Source: REEP01 sp964517265
GTDB taxonomy: Bacteria; Pseudomonadota; Alphaproteobacteria; Rhodospirillales; Defluviicoccaceae
Length of the DNA: 60,896 bases
Reading direction: 5' to 3'
NCBI GenBank assembly: GCA_964517265.1
Contig: CAZFBS010000014.1
Location: forward strand, 1-60,896
This document shows positions 39,727 through 48,826 of the stretch, piece after piece; position 1 is the stretch's first letter, and every line of letters starts with the position of its first letter. Both the position numbers and the translations under genes were made by a program. The notes under the pieces are model-generated. The model searched no databases and had not been told where the DNA came from. It saw only the letters and a list, made by a program, of their open reading frames with translations.

Positions 39727-41070
39727 TCACCTGCTCGTCGATTGCCGCCGCACCGGCGGCGCGAGGGCGGCCAGCATTTCATCCAATGTGGTGAACTTGG
39801 TTCGTGGCGCAATGCCACCGCCCGCCGCCACTTCCGCGGCATCGATCTGCTGCCATTCGGCAAAGCTCACCACGCGCGCGTGACGCGAGGCCAGCAGCCG
39901 CTCCAGGGCTTCGCGTCCCGGCTTCTCGTCCACCGGTTTTTGCCCGATGCTGAGATCAGCGAGGATCTGCTCGCTGCAAGTGATCCCATCCGGACGGTTC
40001 GTCGCGATCACGCCGCTGGGCCCGCGCTTGGCCCATCCGACGGCATAGAGACCTGGAGCAACGCGACCATCAGCGTTGGGAACCACGCCACACTCCGGAT
40101 CGAACGGCACTTCGGGGATCGGCGTGGCCCGATAGCCGATGGCGATGACAACGAGCCCGCAACGGATCGTCTCATACGCGCCGGTACCGACCGCCCGCCC
40201 TTGTTCGACCCGCGAACATTCGAGGCGGATTCCTTCGACCCGCCGCCCGCCGAGAATTTCCACCGGAAGAGCATTGAAGCGAAAATGAATCCGCTTGCGC
40301 ACGGGTGCTGCCTTCCGTGCCGCGAACTCGCGAAGGGTTGCCAGATTCTTCTCCTGAAGACGCCCGGTCCTGCCCGGCGCCGGGACCGCCTGCACAGGAA
40401 GATCGGCCGCACTTAGAACCGGAGCCGCATCGGCCAGTTCCCCCATTTCGCGCAGTTCGACATTGGTGAACTTCGCCTCCAGAGGACCGCGGCGCCCAAT
40501 CAAGAAGACATCCGTCAAGGGGGCACCGTAGATCGCATCGGCGGCGTAGGATGCGATATCCGATGCTTCCATCTCTGTCCGCGTCTTGACCAGGACCCGG
40601 GCGACGTCCAGCGCAACATTGCCGTTGCCGATGACGATCGCAGTTCTCGTATCCAGACGCGGATTGAGGTTGCTGAAATCGGGATGACCGTTATACCAGC
40701 CAACGAAGACGGCCGAGCCGTAGACGCCTTCCTTGTCCTCGCCAGGAATGCCGAGGTAGCGATCGCCGGAAGAGCCGACGGCGAGCACCACCGCGTGGTA
40801 GATCTCCAGCAGTTCCCCCATCTGGATGTCGCGGCCGACCTCGACGTTGCCGAAGTACTGCACGCTTTCGCGTCGGGCGGTCTGCTCGAACTTGCGGGCA
40901 ACATTCTTAGTGGTCTGGTGATCGGGGGCCACTCCGGCCCGGATCAGCCCATAAGGGGTTGGCAGTTTCTCGATAAAATCGATCTGTACACCGGGGAGCG
41001 TCTGCAACAGCGCCTCCGCAGTATAGAACCCGGCGGGACCGGCCCCGACGATCGCGACACTGATCGGCAT
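39727..41070 (-). CDS. Ferredoxin-NADP+ reductase, adrenodoxin-reductase type
   Basis: 447 residues of the FprA/adrenodoxin reductase family. FAD-binding VGAGPAGFYTAEAL at the N-terminus, LPTPYGLIRAGVAPDHQTTK as family hallmark, NADP site VIGNGNVALDVARVL, and C-terminal GWAKRGPSGVIATNRPDG. It moves electrons between ferredoxin and NADPH. It directly follows korA-korB on the same strand with 35 bp between, so it probably recycles the ferredoxin reduced by that enzyme. Confidence 0.92.
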   Translation of the reverse strand: MPISVAIVGAGPAGFYTAEALLQTLPGVQIDFIEKLPTPYGLIRAGVAPDHQTTKNVARKFEQTARRESVQYFGNVEVGRDIQMGELLEIYHAVVLAVGSSGDRYLGIPGEDKEGVYGSAVFVGWYNGHPDFSNLNPRLDTRTAIVIGNGNVALDVARVLVKTRTEMEASDIASYAADAIYGAPLTDVFLIGRRGPLEAKFTNVELREMGELADAAPVLSAADLPVQAVPAPGRTGRLQEKNLATLREFAARKAAPVRKRIHFRFNALPVEILGGRRVEGIRLECSRVEQGRAVGTGAYETIRCGLVVIAIGYRATPIPEVPFDPECGVVPNADGRVAPGLYAVGWAKRGPSGVIATNRPDGITCSEQILADLSIGQKPVDEKPGREALERLLASRHARVVSFAEWQQIDAAEVAAGGGIAPRTKFTTLDEMLAALAPPVRRQSTSR

Positions 41071-41105
41071 CGGCCCAGTCCTACCGTTTCTTCAGGATTG
41101 CGCTG

Positions 41106-42140
41106 TCATTCGGCCACGGTCCAGGTGTGACCCCGGCGAAGCAGCGCATTGAGCGCTCCCACGTTCGGCCCTTCCTTGCCCATCGGCGCCAGCACCGCCG
41201 TCTCGAAGCTCGGTGCCGGATCGCAATAGAGCACCCCCAGCGCCACCGGCATCACCGGCGGGCTCATCTCCGCCAACATGACAGCCAGGGTACGGCTGGT
41301 TTCGTCATGAACAAGGATGTCCGTCTCCCCCACTCCATTTTCACCAATCGTCACCGCTTCCAACTCGAGGCTGCCCGGCCGCAGACGAAGCCCCCGCTTG
41401 CGATCCCGGCCGAACAGGAGCGGCTTGCCGTGCTCGACGTGAAGCTGGCGCTCTTCGGCAACCTCCTTGGCGGTAAAGCCGCCAAATACATCGTCGTTGT
41501 AAACGATGCAGTTCTGAAAGATCTCGACGAACGACGCGCCCTTGTGGCTGCGTGCGCGCTTCATCACCTCGATCAGTTGCTTTAACGCCGTGTCGACGCC
41601 GCGGGCGACAAATCGGGCTCCCGACCCCAACGCGAACAGCGGTGGTGAGACCGGGCTTTCCAGGGATCCGGTGGGGGTCGAGGGCGAACGGGTGCCAACC
41701 CGCGAGGTCGGTGAATATTGGCCCTTGGTCAGGCCGTAGATCTCGTTATTGAACAGCAGGATCTGCAAATCGACGTTGCGCCGGAGCACATGCATCATGT
41801 GGTTGCCGCCGATCGAGAGCCCGTCACCATCGCCGGTTACGACCCAGACATCGAGCGCAGGATTGGTCAGCTTCAAACCGGTCGCGAACGCCGGCGCACG
41901 ACCGTGGATGGTGTGGAAGCCATATGTGTTCATGTAGTAGGGGAACCGGGAGGAGCATCCGATCCCCGAGACAAACACGGTGTCTTCCCGCTTCGCACCC
42001 ACATCCGCCAGCATCTTCTGCACGGCCTTGAGGATGGCGTAATCGCCGCAGCCCGGGCACCAGCGCACTTCCTGATCGGAGGCGAAATCCTGCGGTTTGA
42101 GAGGCGGAGACGGCGCGATGACGTTCATTTCTAGTTCCAT
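41106..42140 (-). CDS. korB: 2-oxoacid:ferredoxin oxidoreductase beta subunit
   Basis: 344 residues. WCPGCGDYAIL begins the cofactor region; GDGDGLSIGGNHMMH and NNEIYGLTKGQYSPTS bind thiamine diphosphate and magnesium. Closest to the 2-oxoglutarate type (KorB). It pairs with korA 10 bp upstream. Two starts are possible, 42140 and 42128. Confidence 0.93.
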   Translation of the reverse strand: MELEMNVIAPSPPLKPQDFASDQEVRWCPGCGDYAILKAVQKMLADVGAKREDTVFVSGIGCSSRFPYYMNTYGFHTIHGRAPAFATGLKLTNPALDVWVVTGDGDGLSIGGNHMMHVLRRNVDLQILLFNNEIYGLTKGQYSPTSRVGTRSPSTPTGSLESPVSPPLFALGSGARFVARGVDTALKQLIEVMKRARSHKGASFVEIFQNCIVYNDDVFGGFTAKEVAEERQLHVEHGKPLLFGRDRKRGLRLRPGSLELEAVTIGENGVGETDILVHDETSRTLAVMLAEMSPPVMPVALGVLYCDPAPSFETAVLAPMGKEGPNVGALNALLRRGHTWTVAE

Positions 42141-42149
42141 AGTCCGGTT

Positions 42150-44030
42150 TTAAAGGCGCGAACGGATTGCGGCCTCGATTTCCTTGATTTTGAACGGCTG
42201 ACCCGACACCTTGCTGAGGCCTTCGGCCGGTAAAAGATAGCGGCTGCGCAAGATCGTCAGCAGTTGCCCACAGTTCATTTCCGGCACCAGAATGCGCTCA
42301 TAGCTCGCCAGCAGATCGCCCAGGTTGGCCGGCAATGGCCACAGATGGCGCAGATGAATATGTGCAACGTCCAGGCTCTCCTCGCGCAGGATGGCGACCG
42401 CGCGGCTGATCGGGCCATAGGTCGAGCCCCACCCGACCACCGCCAATGGGCCGTGCTCATTCCCCAGCTCCACCTTTTGCAGCGGAAGGTCTGCAGCGAT
42501 TCCCGCGATCTTGGCGGCACGCGTCTCCGTCATCCGCTGATGGTTTTGCGGACTGTAGGAAATGTTGCCGCTGTCGTAATCCTTCTCGATGCCGCCAATC
42601 CTGTGCTCCAGTCCAGGCGTACCCGGAACCGCCCATGGCCGCGATAAGGTCGTTTCATCGCGCAGATAAGGCTGAAAGCCCTCAGGATCGGTCCGATGCT
42701 GCACCGGAAACCGCTCGAGGGCGGCTACGTCCGGGATCTTCCAGGGCTGCGCCGCGTTGGCGATGTAGCCGTCGCTGAGGACGATGACCGGCGTCATGTA
42801 CTTCGTCGCGATCCGCGCGGCCTCCATTGCCACCTCGAAGCAGTCGCCCGGCGAGCGCGCCGCCAGCACGACGAGAGGACTGTCGGCATTGCGGCCGAAC
42901 ACCGCCTGATAGAGATCCGACTGCTCCGTCTTGGTGGGCATGCCGGTGGACGGGCCGGCGCGTTGGGTGTTGACCACCACCAGCGGCAACTCGGTGGCAA
43001 TGGCAAGCCCGATCGCCTCCGTCTTCAACGCAATGCCCGGACCCGAGCTCGACGTGACGCCGAGGGCGCCGCCATAGGAGGCGCCGATGGCGGCGCAGAC
43101 GGCGGCAATCTCGTCCTCGGCCTGAAGCGTAACAACGCCGAATTGGCGCAGCGTCGAGAGCGTGTGCAGCAGCGGCGAGGCGGGAGTGATCGGATAGGAG
43201 CCGAACACCAGCTTGAGACCAGCCAGCGCAGCACCGACCACCAAGCCGTACGCCATCGCCTCCCCTCCAGTAATGGAGCGGTAGACACCCGGCGCAATCT
43301 CCGCCGGGTTGACGATGAAGCCCCCGATGCGATCCTGCAGCTCCGCGGTTTCGCCAAAAGCATGTCCTGCGTTCAAAGCGGCAACGTTGGCCTCGCCAAG
43401 CTCGGGCCGGCCGGCGAACTTCTGACGCAACCACTCGACCGTCGGCTGCCGGTCGCGATCATACAGCCAATAGACCAACCCCAGCGCCCACATGTTCTTG
43501 CATCGCAGCGCGTCCTTCTGCGACAGGCCGAACGCGCGCACCGCCTCCAGTGTCATTTGGGCGATGTCGATCTCCAGCGTCCGGAACGCATCGAGGGCGC
43601 CGTCGCGCAGCGGATTGTCTTGATATCCGGCCTTCCGCAGGTTGCGTTCGGTGAAGGCGCCGCTATCGATGATCACGAGCCCACCAGGCTTGAGATCCCC
43701 CAGTTCCCCTTTCAGAGCGGCTGGATTCAACGCCACCAGGGTATCGGCGGCATCACCCGAAGTGAGAATACGCCGTGCGCCAAAATTGATCTGAAATGCG
43801 GACACCCCGTAGGTGCTGCCGGCAGGCGCGCGGATTTCAGCCGGGAAGTCGGGAAACGTCGCCAAATCGTTGCCGGCCAGAGCCGTGACGTCGGCGAACC
43901 GGCCGCCCGTCACCTGGATGCCATCGCCGGAGTCGCCGGCGAAGCGCACCACTGCGGACTCCAGGACCTGCCGACGTTGGGAGCCCGTTTGCAAAGGTGC
44001 GGCTGCTTGTATGCTTGAACTGCTTGACAT
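42150..44030 (-). CDS. korA: 2-oxoacid:ferredoxin oxidoreductase alpha subunit (fused gamma-alpha)
   Basis: 626 residues from ATG 44030 (MSSSSSIQAAAPLQ). The gamma domain comes first (about 25-210, VRFAGDSGDGIQVTGGRFAD), followed by the alpha/pyrimidine-binding domain (GNEAMAYG-like region SITGGEAMAYGLVVGA, then SSSGPGIALKTEAIGLAIA). Converts 2-oxoglutarate, CoA and oxidised ferredoxin to succinyl-CoA and reduced ferredoxin. Together with korB it resembles the oxygen-tolerant two-subunit type without its own ferredoxin domain. The in-frame start at 44138 is further upstream and less likely. Confidence 0.92.
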   Translation of the reverse strand: MSSSSSIQAAAPLQTGSQRRQVLESAVVRFAGDSGDGIQVTGGRFADVTALAGNDLATFPDFPAEIRAPAGSTYGVSAFQINFGARRILTSGDAADTLVALNPAALKGELGDLKPGGLVIIDSGAFTERNLRKAGYQDNPLRDGALDAFRTLEIDIAQMTLEAVRAFGLSQKDALRCKNMWALGLVYWLYDRDRQPTVEWLRQKFAGRPELGEANVAALNAGHAFGETAELQDRIGGFIVNPAEIAPGVYRSITGGEAMAYGLVVGAALAGLKLVFGSYPITPASPLLHTLSTLRQFGVVTLQAEDEIAAVCAAIGASYGGALGVTSSSGPGIALKTEAIGLAIATELPLVVVNTQRAGPSTGMPTKTEQSDLYQAVFGRNADSPLVVLAARSPGDCFEVAMEAARIATKYMTPVIVLSDGYIANAAQPWKIPDVAALERFPVQHRTDPEGFQPYLRDETTLSRPWAVPGTPGLEHRIGGIEKDYDSGNISYSPQNHQRMTETRAAKIAGIAADLPLQKVELGNEHGPLAVVGWGSTYGPISRAVAILREESLDVAHIHLRHLWPLPANLGDLLASYERILVPEMNCGQLLTILRSRYLLPAEGLSKVSGQPFKIKEIEAAIRSRL

Positions 44031-44283
44031 GACCGTGCGGAACGCGCTCCTCCTCGCTGACTGTGCGACTGAAATCGAGCCCTTAGCAAAACGCAATAGG
44101 TCGAGTCCGTCCGAGGGAACCCTTGAAAGCCCTGACAAGACAATAATATCGTTTGCATGTTCCCTTGTGGCAATCGATCAATGCCACAAAAGCACGCAAC
44201 TGCCACGTCCGATCCGCAACAGTTGCCCTCTCAAGCCCTTTCAACGATCTCGCCTCAGCGAGGCCACGGACCACGGATCTGCG

Positions 44284-45639
44284 ATGACGAACGCCGTAAT
44301 CAGCGATGAAAACGTCCTTACCGTGCTGTCTGATCTGATCGGCAGAGCGAGGACGCATGGCGCCGATGCCGCCGACGCCATCCTGGTCGAAAGCCGGGCG
44401 TTGTCACTGACCTATCGGCTTGGTCGCCAGGAGCAGATCGAGCGCGCGGAAGGAAGCGATGTCGGTCTTCGCGTGTTTATCGGCCAGCGCCAAGCCATTG
44501 CCTCGTCGTCGGATTTTACACCAGCGGCGATGGACGAATTGGCTGGCCGTGCGGTGGCGATGGCGCGGGCGGTTCCTGAGGATCCCTACTGTGGCCTTGC
44601 CGATCAAGGTCTGCTTGCACGCGATGCTGCCGATGTCGACAGCTGTGATTCCGCAGAGCCGTCAATGGAAGCGCTGCTGGCGCAGGCCGCGACCACAGAG
44701 GATGCTGCGCTGGCGGTGGCGGGCATCACAAATTCCGAAGGAGCGAACGCGTCCTGGGCCTTGACCCGCTCAGCGATCGTCGCCACCAACGGCTTTGCCA
44801 GGGCCCGCGCCAGATCCCGGCAAAGCCTGTCGATCTCGGTTCTCGCGGGTGAAGGCAAGGGAATGGAGCGGGACTACGACTACACGACCGCAATCTACTG
44901 GGAAGATCTTCGGAATGCCATCGAGGTCGGACGGACAGCTGCCGAGCGGGCGGTACGGCGGCTCCATCCACGCAAGGCCGAGTCGGCTCAGGTGCCGGTC
45001 ATCTACGATCCCCGCGCAGCTCGCAGCCTCGTCGCCCATCTTGCCTCCGCGGTCAACGGCGCGGCGGTAGCACGCGGCACGACGTTTCTTAAAGACAGGC
45101 TGGGACAGCAGATCTTCCCGGACACTATCACCGTATTCGACGACCCTCTGCGACGCCGGGGCCTGCGCTCGCGGCCATTCGATGGCGAGGGGGTGGCAAC
45201 GCGACCGATGGCCATTGTCGATCGCGGTGTTCTCGCTACCTGGATTCTCGATCTCCGGTCCGCTCGCCAGCTTGGACTGCAGACTACCGGGCACGCCGTG
45301 CGGGGTACGTCGGCACCGCCCTCGCCCGGAACCTCCAACCTTTTTATCGATCCGGGTGAACAAACACCCGATGCGCTGATTGCGAGCGTGGGACGGGGTC
45401 TTTACGTCACCGAACTGATCGGCATGGGGATCAACAGCGTGACGGGCGATTACAGCCGCGGCGCCAGCGGGTTTTGGATCGAGAACGGGCAGTTGACTTA
45501 TCCGGTCAGCGAGGTGACGGTCGCGGGTAATCTGCTCGACATGTTCGCTCATGTCACCGCTGCCAACGATCTCGAGTTTCGCTACGGGACCGATGCGCCA
45601 ACGCTCCGCATCGACGGGATGACGGTAGCGGGTGTCTAA
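44284..45639 (+). CDS. pmbA: TldD/PmbA family metallopeptidase, PmbA-type
   Basis: 451 residues. PmbA proteins partner with TldD to degrade or mature small peptides. Family landmarks: EQIERAEGSDVGLRVFIGQRQA in the N-terminal half and GTSAPPSPGTSNLFIDPG and GMGINSVTGDYSRGASGFWIE near the C-terminus. No HExxH is seen, as expected for the non-catalytic PmbA partner. No tldD lies in the window. ATG 44284 is used; the upstream part of the frame has no family sequence. Confidence 0.9.
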   Translation: MTNAVISDENVLTVLSDLIGRARTHGADAADAILVESRALSLTYRLGRQEQIERAEGSDVGLRVFIGQRQAIASSSDFTPAAMDELAGRAVAMARAVPEDPYCGLADQGLLARDAADVDSCDSAEPSMEALLAQAATTEDAALAVAGITNSEGANASWALTRSAIVATNGFARARARSRQSLSISVLAGEGKGMERDYDYTTAIYWEDLRNAIEVGRTAAERAVRRLHPRKAESAQVPVIYDPRAARSLVAHLASAVNGAAVARGTTFLKDRLGQQIFPDTITVFDDPLRRRGLRSRPFDGEGVATRPMAIVDRGVLATWILDLRSARQLGLQTTGHAVRGTSAPPSPGTSNLFIDPGEQTPDALIASVGRGLYVTELIGMGINSVTGDYSRGASGFWIENGQLTYPVSEVTVAGNLLDMFAHVTAANDLEFRYGTDAPTLRIDGMTVAGV

Positions 45640-45707
45640 ACGGGCGTCACCTCCGGCGATCCTGCCGAGAGGAACAAAGGAGTTCTGAAGAAGACAAGGG
45701 AATCAGC

Positions 45708-46442
45708 ATGCCGATCGAAGATGAGCGCGCGCGAAAAGCCATTTTGATCCTCACCGGAGCAGGCATTTCGAAGGAATCCGGCCTCGATACCTTTCGCGAC
45801 ACCGACGGGATCTGGGCCAAGGTCCAGCTTGAAGACGTGGCAACGCCGGAAGGATTCGAGCGCGACCCCAAGGTGGTTCACGACTTCTACAACGCGCGGC
45901 GCCGCGGCCTGAACGATCCTGCCGTTGTCCCCAATCCCGGTCATGACGCCCTGGCCCGGCTGGAGCGCGAATGGCCAGGTCCGGTTTTCCTGGTCACCCA
46001 GAATATCGACAATCTGCATGAGCGGGCGGGCAGCCACAATCTCCTGCACATGCACGGGGAACTGCAGCGGGTGCGCTGCGAAGGATGTGGTGGCATTTTC
46101 GCATGGTACGAGGACCTCGGGGTCGACGATCGCTGCCCCGGCTGCAAGGACCAGGGCTGGCTCCGGCCCCATGTGGTCTGGTTCGGCGAATTGCCGCTGG
46201 AAATGGATCGTATCTACGCGGCGCTGGAAGCCTGCTCGTTGTTCATCTCGATTGGCACGTCGGGCAATGTCTATCCTGCGGCGGGCTTCGTCCGCCATGT
46301 CCGCCGGTTTACGGGAGCCCATACTGTTGAACTCAACATGGAGCCATCCGCCGGCGCGACGCTTTTTCATGAGACGATCTATGGCCCAGCAACCACGGTG
46401 GTGCCAGCATATGTAGAGCGAATCTTGACCGAGGGCTGGTAG
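45708..46442 (+). CDS. cobB: NAD-dependent protein deacylase (sirtuin, CobB-like)
   Basis: 244 residues: NAD-binding LILTGAGISKESGLDTFRD, catalytic TQNIDNLHERAG with the His in LHMHGEL, and a four-Cys zinc site (CEGC ... CPGC). The residues that mark desuccinylases (Tyr and Arg in the acyl pocket) were not confirmed, so deacetylase or deacylase is left open. The ATG is preceded by a weak purine-rich site. Confidence 0.93.
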   Translation: MPIEDERARKAILILTGAGISKESGLDTFRDTDGIWAKVQLEDVATPEGFERDPKVVHDFYNARRRGLNDPAVVPNPGHDALARLEREWPGPVFLVTQNIDNLHERAGSHNLLHMHGELQRVRCEGCGGIFAWYEDLGVDDRCPGCKDQGWLRPHVVWFGELPLEMDRIYAALEACSLFISIGTSGNVYPAAGFVRHVRRFTGAHTVELNMEPSAGATLFHETIYGPATTVVPAYVERILTEGW

Positions 46443-46583
46443 CGCGCTTGGGCGCAGCGTCCGGCTTGGCGCGGTGTTCTGTGGCGCGCTGGATGCGGTT
46501 TCGTACTATGATGCGGCGATGCGGCGGTAAAGAAGATGCTGTTGCGCGAGACGCACAACCGCAAAAAAAGGGTAGAGCAGACC

Positions 46584-46970
46584 ATGATCACATTGAAGGC
46601 CGATGAAACCGATCGGATTCTTACTATTGAGATGTCCGGGACGATCAGCGAAGCCGACATCGATGGCGCAATCGACACCTTGCAGCAACAATACCCTGGT
46701 GTCGGAGTGCATGTGCGCGGCGGCGAGCGGGGCGGATTCAATATCTTGATGGACTGGCAGGATCTGGAAGGTTGGGAGAAAGGGGCCAAGACACTTGGCA
46801 TGGTGACCTCCAAGACGATCGGCGATGCCGTCCGCAAGGTCGCTGTCGTCGCCGGCACGAAGTTCGCTGATGAGCAGCCTCGGCTTGCCGACATTGCGCC
46901 GCGCGCGGCCATTCGCCTGTTTCCGCCTGAAAGACGAGAAGACGCACTGGCATGGCTGCGGGGCACCTAA
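46584..46970 (+). CDS. SpoIIAA-like (STAS fold) protein
   Basis: 128 residues of the SpoIIAA-like family (DUF3478): MITLKADETDRILTIEMSG begins it, then FNILMDWQDLEGWEKGAKT and a C-terminal RAAIRLFPPERREDALAWL segment. The role is unknown. ATG 46584 is preferred to ATG 46536. Confidence 0.85.
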   Translation: MITLKADETDRILTIEMSGTISEADIDGAIDTLQQQYPGVGVHVRGGERGGFNILMDWQDLEGWEKGAKTLGMVTSKTIGDAVRKVAVVAGTKFADEQPRLADIAPRAAIRLFPPERREDALAWLRGT

Positions 46971-47062
46971 CCAGGAGCCCCATCGTCGTGCCTTGCCAGC
47001 GAACGCCCAGGAACCGCTGGGCTATGCATTAAAGCGGCACCGGTCCCGTGGCGAAAGGCGTC

Positions 47063-47545
47063 ATGCACGCAAGGGTCCTGCAATGTTGCGCCATTCTATT
47101 GACGGCACTCGCGCTCGTCCCTCTCGGAGCGCATTTCTTCGAGATGCCAAACAAGATCGGATTGCCGCAGGAGGCCTACTTCAGTGTGCAAGCGATCTAC
47201 CGCGGTTGGGCACTGTTCGGATCGGTGCAAATAGCGGCGCTGGCAGCAAACCTCTTGCTGGCGATCATGCTTTGGGATCAGCAATGGCCCTTCCGGCTCG
47301 CGCTGGGGGCGTTTATCATCATTGTCGCCACTTTCGTGATCTTCTTCAGCTGGACCTATCCCGCGAATCAAGCCACGGACGATTGGACCACGGTTCCGCT
47401 CGAGTGGCGCGAGTTGCGCACCCAGTGGGAGTATTCCCACGCCGTCAATGCGGTGTTGATGTTCATTGCGCTTGGCGCGGTGACGCTGGCGGTGGTGCTG
47501 GCCAAGCCGACCAATCGGCGAAGCGGGCCCCAGTTCCGGCGATAG
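47063..47545 (+). CDS. Four-helix membrane protein, DUF1772-like
   Basis: 160 residues with four predicted membrane helices (about 5-25, 45-65, 75-95, 130-150) and a conserved-looking central WRELRTQWEYSHAVNAV segment. It resembles the DUF1772 group. No function is known. ATG 47063 has AAAGGCG just upstream; GTG 47048 is an alternative. Confidence 0.72.
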   Translation: MHARVLQCCAILLTALALVPLGAHFFEMPNKIGLPQEAYFSVQAIYRGWALFGSVQIAALAANLLLAIMLWDQQWPFRLALGAFIIIVATFVIFFSWTYPANQATDDWTTVPLEWRELRTQWEYSHAVNAVLMFIALGAVTLAVVLAKPTNRRSGPQFRR

Positions 47546-47547
47546 CG

Positions 47548-47577
47548 TTGACAATCGTCCTTAAACGCCAATAGTGT
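47548..47577 (+). promoter_or_regulatory. Candidate sigma-70 promoter for argD
   Basis: A consensus TTGACA at 47548-47553 and a weaker TAGTGT at 47572-47577, spaced by 18 bp. A start near 47584 would lie about 57 bp before argD. It directly follows the stop of the DUF1772-like gene. Confidence 0.4.
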
Positions 47578-47595
47578 TGAAATTTTCCGGTTCGG

Positions 47596-47627
47596 GCCGG
47601 TGCTTGGCACCGGCTCCTTTCATTTTT
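47596..47627 (+). terminator. Terminator-like hairpin before argD
   Basis: A perfect 8-bp stem (GCCGGTGC/GCACCGGC) with a TTG loop, followed by TCCTTTCATTTTT. It lies after the candidate argD promoter and only 13 bp before the argD start. It either ends the upstream transcript or attenuates argD. Confidence 0.5.
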
Positions 47628-47640
47628 GGGAGTGTGATTC

Positions 47641-48822
47641 GTGTCGTCCGCCGTAATGCAAACTTACCGGCGTCTGGATATTGCCTTTGATAGAGGCGAG
47701 GGACCTTATCTTTACACCGCCGATGGCCGCCGCTACCTGGACTTCGGCGGCGGCATTGCAGTCGTCTCGCTCGGTCATTGCCACCCCAAGTTGGTCGAAG
47801 CCCTCACCCATCAGGCAACGCAGTTATGGCATTGCTCGAACCTCTATCGCATCCCTGAACAGGAACGGCTGGCGCGGCGCTTGGCGGATGCCACCTTTGC
47901 CGACACCGTCTTTTTCTGCAACTCGGGCGCCGAGGCGATGGAATGTGGTCTGAAGCTGGTCCGCAAATACTTCGACGATCGCGGCGAGCCGCAACGTTAT
48001 CGCGTCGTTACCTGCTCCGGTGCCTTTCACGGTCGCACCCTGGCGACGATCGCCGCCGGAGGCTCGGCCAAGTACCTGAACGGCTTCGATCCGGTGATGG
48101 ACGGCTTTGATCATGTTCCATTCGGCAACCTCAATGAGGTGCGCGCAGCAATCGGCGGGCAGACCGCCGCGATTGCGGTCGAGCCGGTCCAGGGTGAGGG
48201 GGGGATCCGCCCGGCAGATGCGGCCTTCCTGCGCGGCCTTCGCGAGACGGCGGACGACTTCGGGCTGCTGTTGTTTCTCGACGAAGTTCAGTGCGGAATG
48301 GGACGAACCGGCCGGCTGTTCGCCCACGAATGGGCGGGCATCGTTCCCGACGTCATGGCCGTCGCCAAAGGCCTCGGCGGCGGCTTTCCCGTCGGTGCCT
48401 GCCTTGCATCCGGCGCGGCCGCAGCGGCACTGAGTACGGGCAGCCATGGAAGCACCTTCGGCGGCAATCCGCTAGCGATGGCCGTCGGCAATGCGGTTCT
48501 CGACGTGATGCTGGCCGAGGGATTTCTTGATCATGTGTGCACGATCGGCGAGCAACTCCGCGCCCGTCTGTCGACTCTCGCTGGCTGCTACCCCGCCGTG
48601 TTCAGCGAAGTCCGGGGGACCGGCCTGATGCTGGGCCTCAAATGCGCGATAGACAACGGGGTCGTCGTCGAGCACCTGCTCAAGGAAGGCCTGCTTACAG
48701 TGCCGGCGGCCGACAACGTCGTCCGCCTGCTGCCGCCGCTGACAATTGATTCCGCTCACGTGGCGGAGGCGGTTACGATACTGGAGCGCGTGTGCGCTGA
48801 TTTCGCGGACAAGGCGGCGTGA
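47641..48822 (+). CDS. argD: Acetylornithine aminotransferase
   Basis: 393 residues of a class III PLP aminotransferase. The PLP Lys is in AVAKGLGGGFPVGA, and LFLDEVQCGMGRTG holds the cofactor-binding Asp. It catalyses the fourth step of arginine synthesis, possibly also succinyldiaminopimelate transamination. GTG 47641 follows GGGAG; ATG 47656 would remove five residues. The next gene, argF, starts 4 bp later. Confidence 0.95.
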   Translation: MSSAVMQTYRRLDIAFDRGEGPYLYTADGRRYLDFGGGIAVVSLGHCHPKLVEALTHQATQLWHCSNLYRIPEQERLARRLADATFADTVFFCNSGAEAMECGLKLVRKYFDDRGEPQRYRVVTCSGAFHGRTLATIAAGGSAKYLNGFDPVMDGFDHVPFGNLNEVRAAIGGQTAAIAVEPVQGEGGIRPADAAFLRGLRETADDFGLLLFLDEVQCGMGRTGRLFAHEWAGIVPDVMAVAKGLGGGFPVGACLASGAAAAALSTGSHGSTFGGNPLAMAVGNAVLDVMLAEGFLDHVCTIGEQLRARLSTLAGCYPAVFSEVRGTGLMLGLKCAIDNGVVVEHLLKEGLLTVPAADNVVRLLPPLTIDSAHVAEAVTILERVCADFADKAA

Positions 48823-48826
48823 GAGA

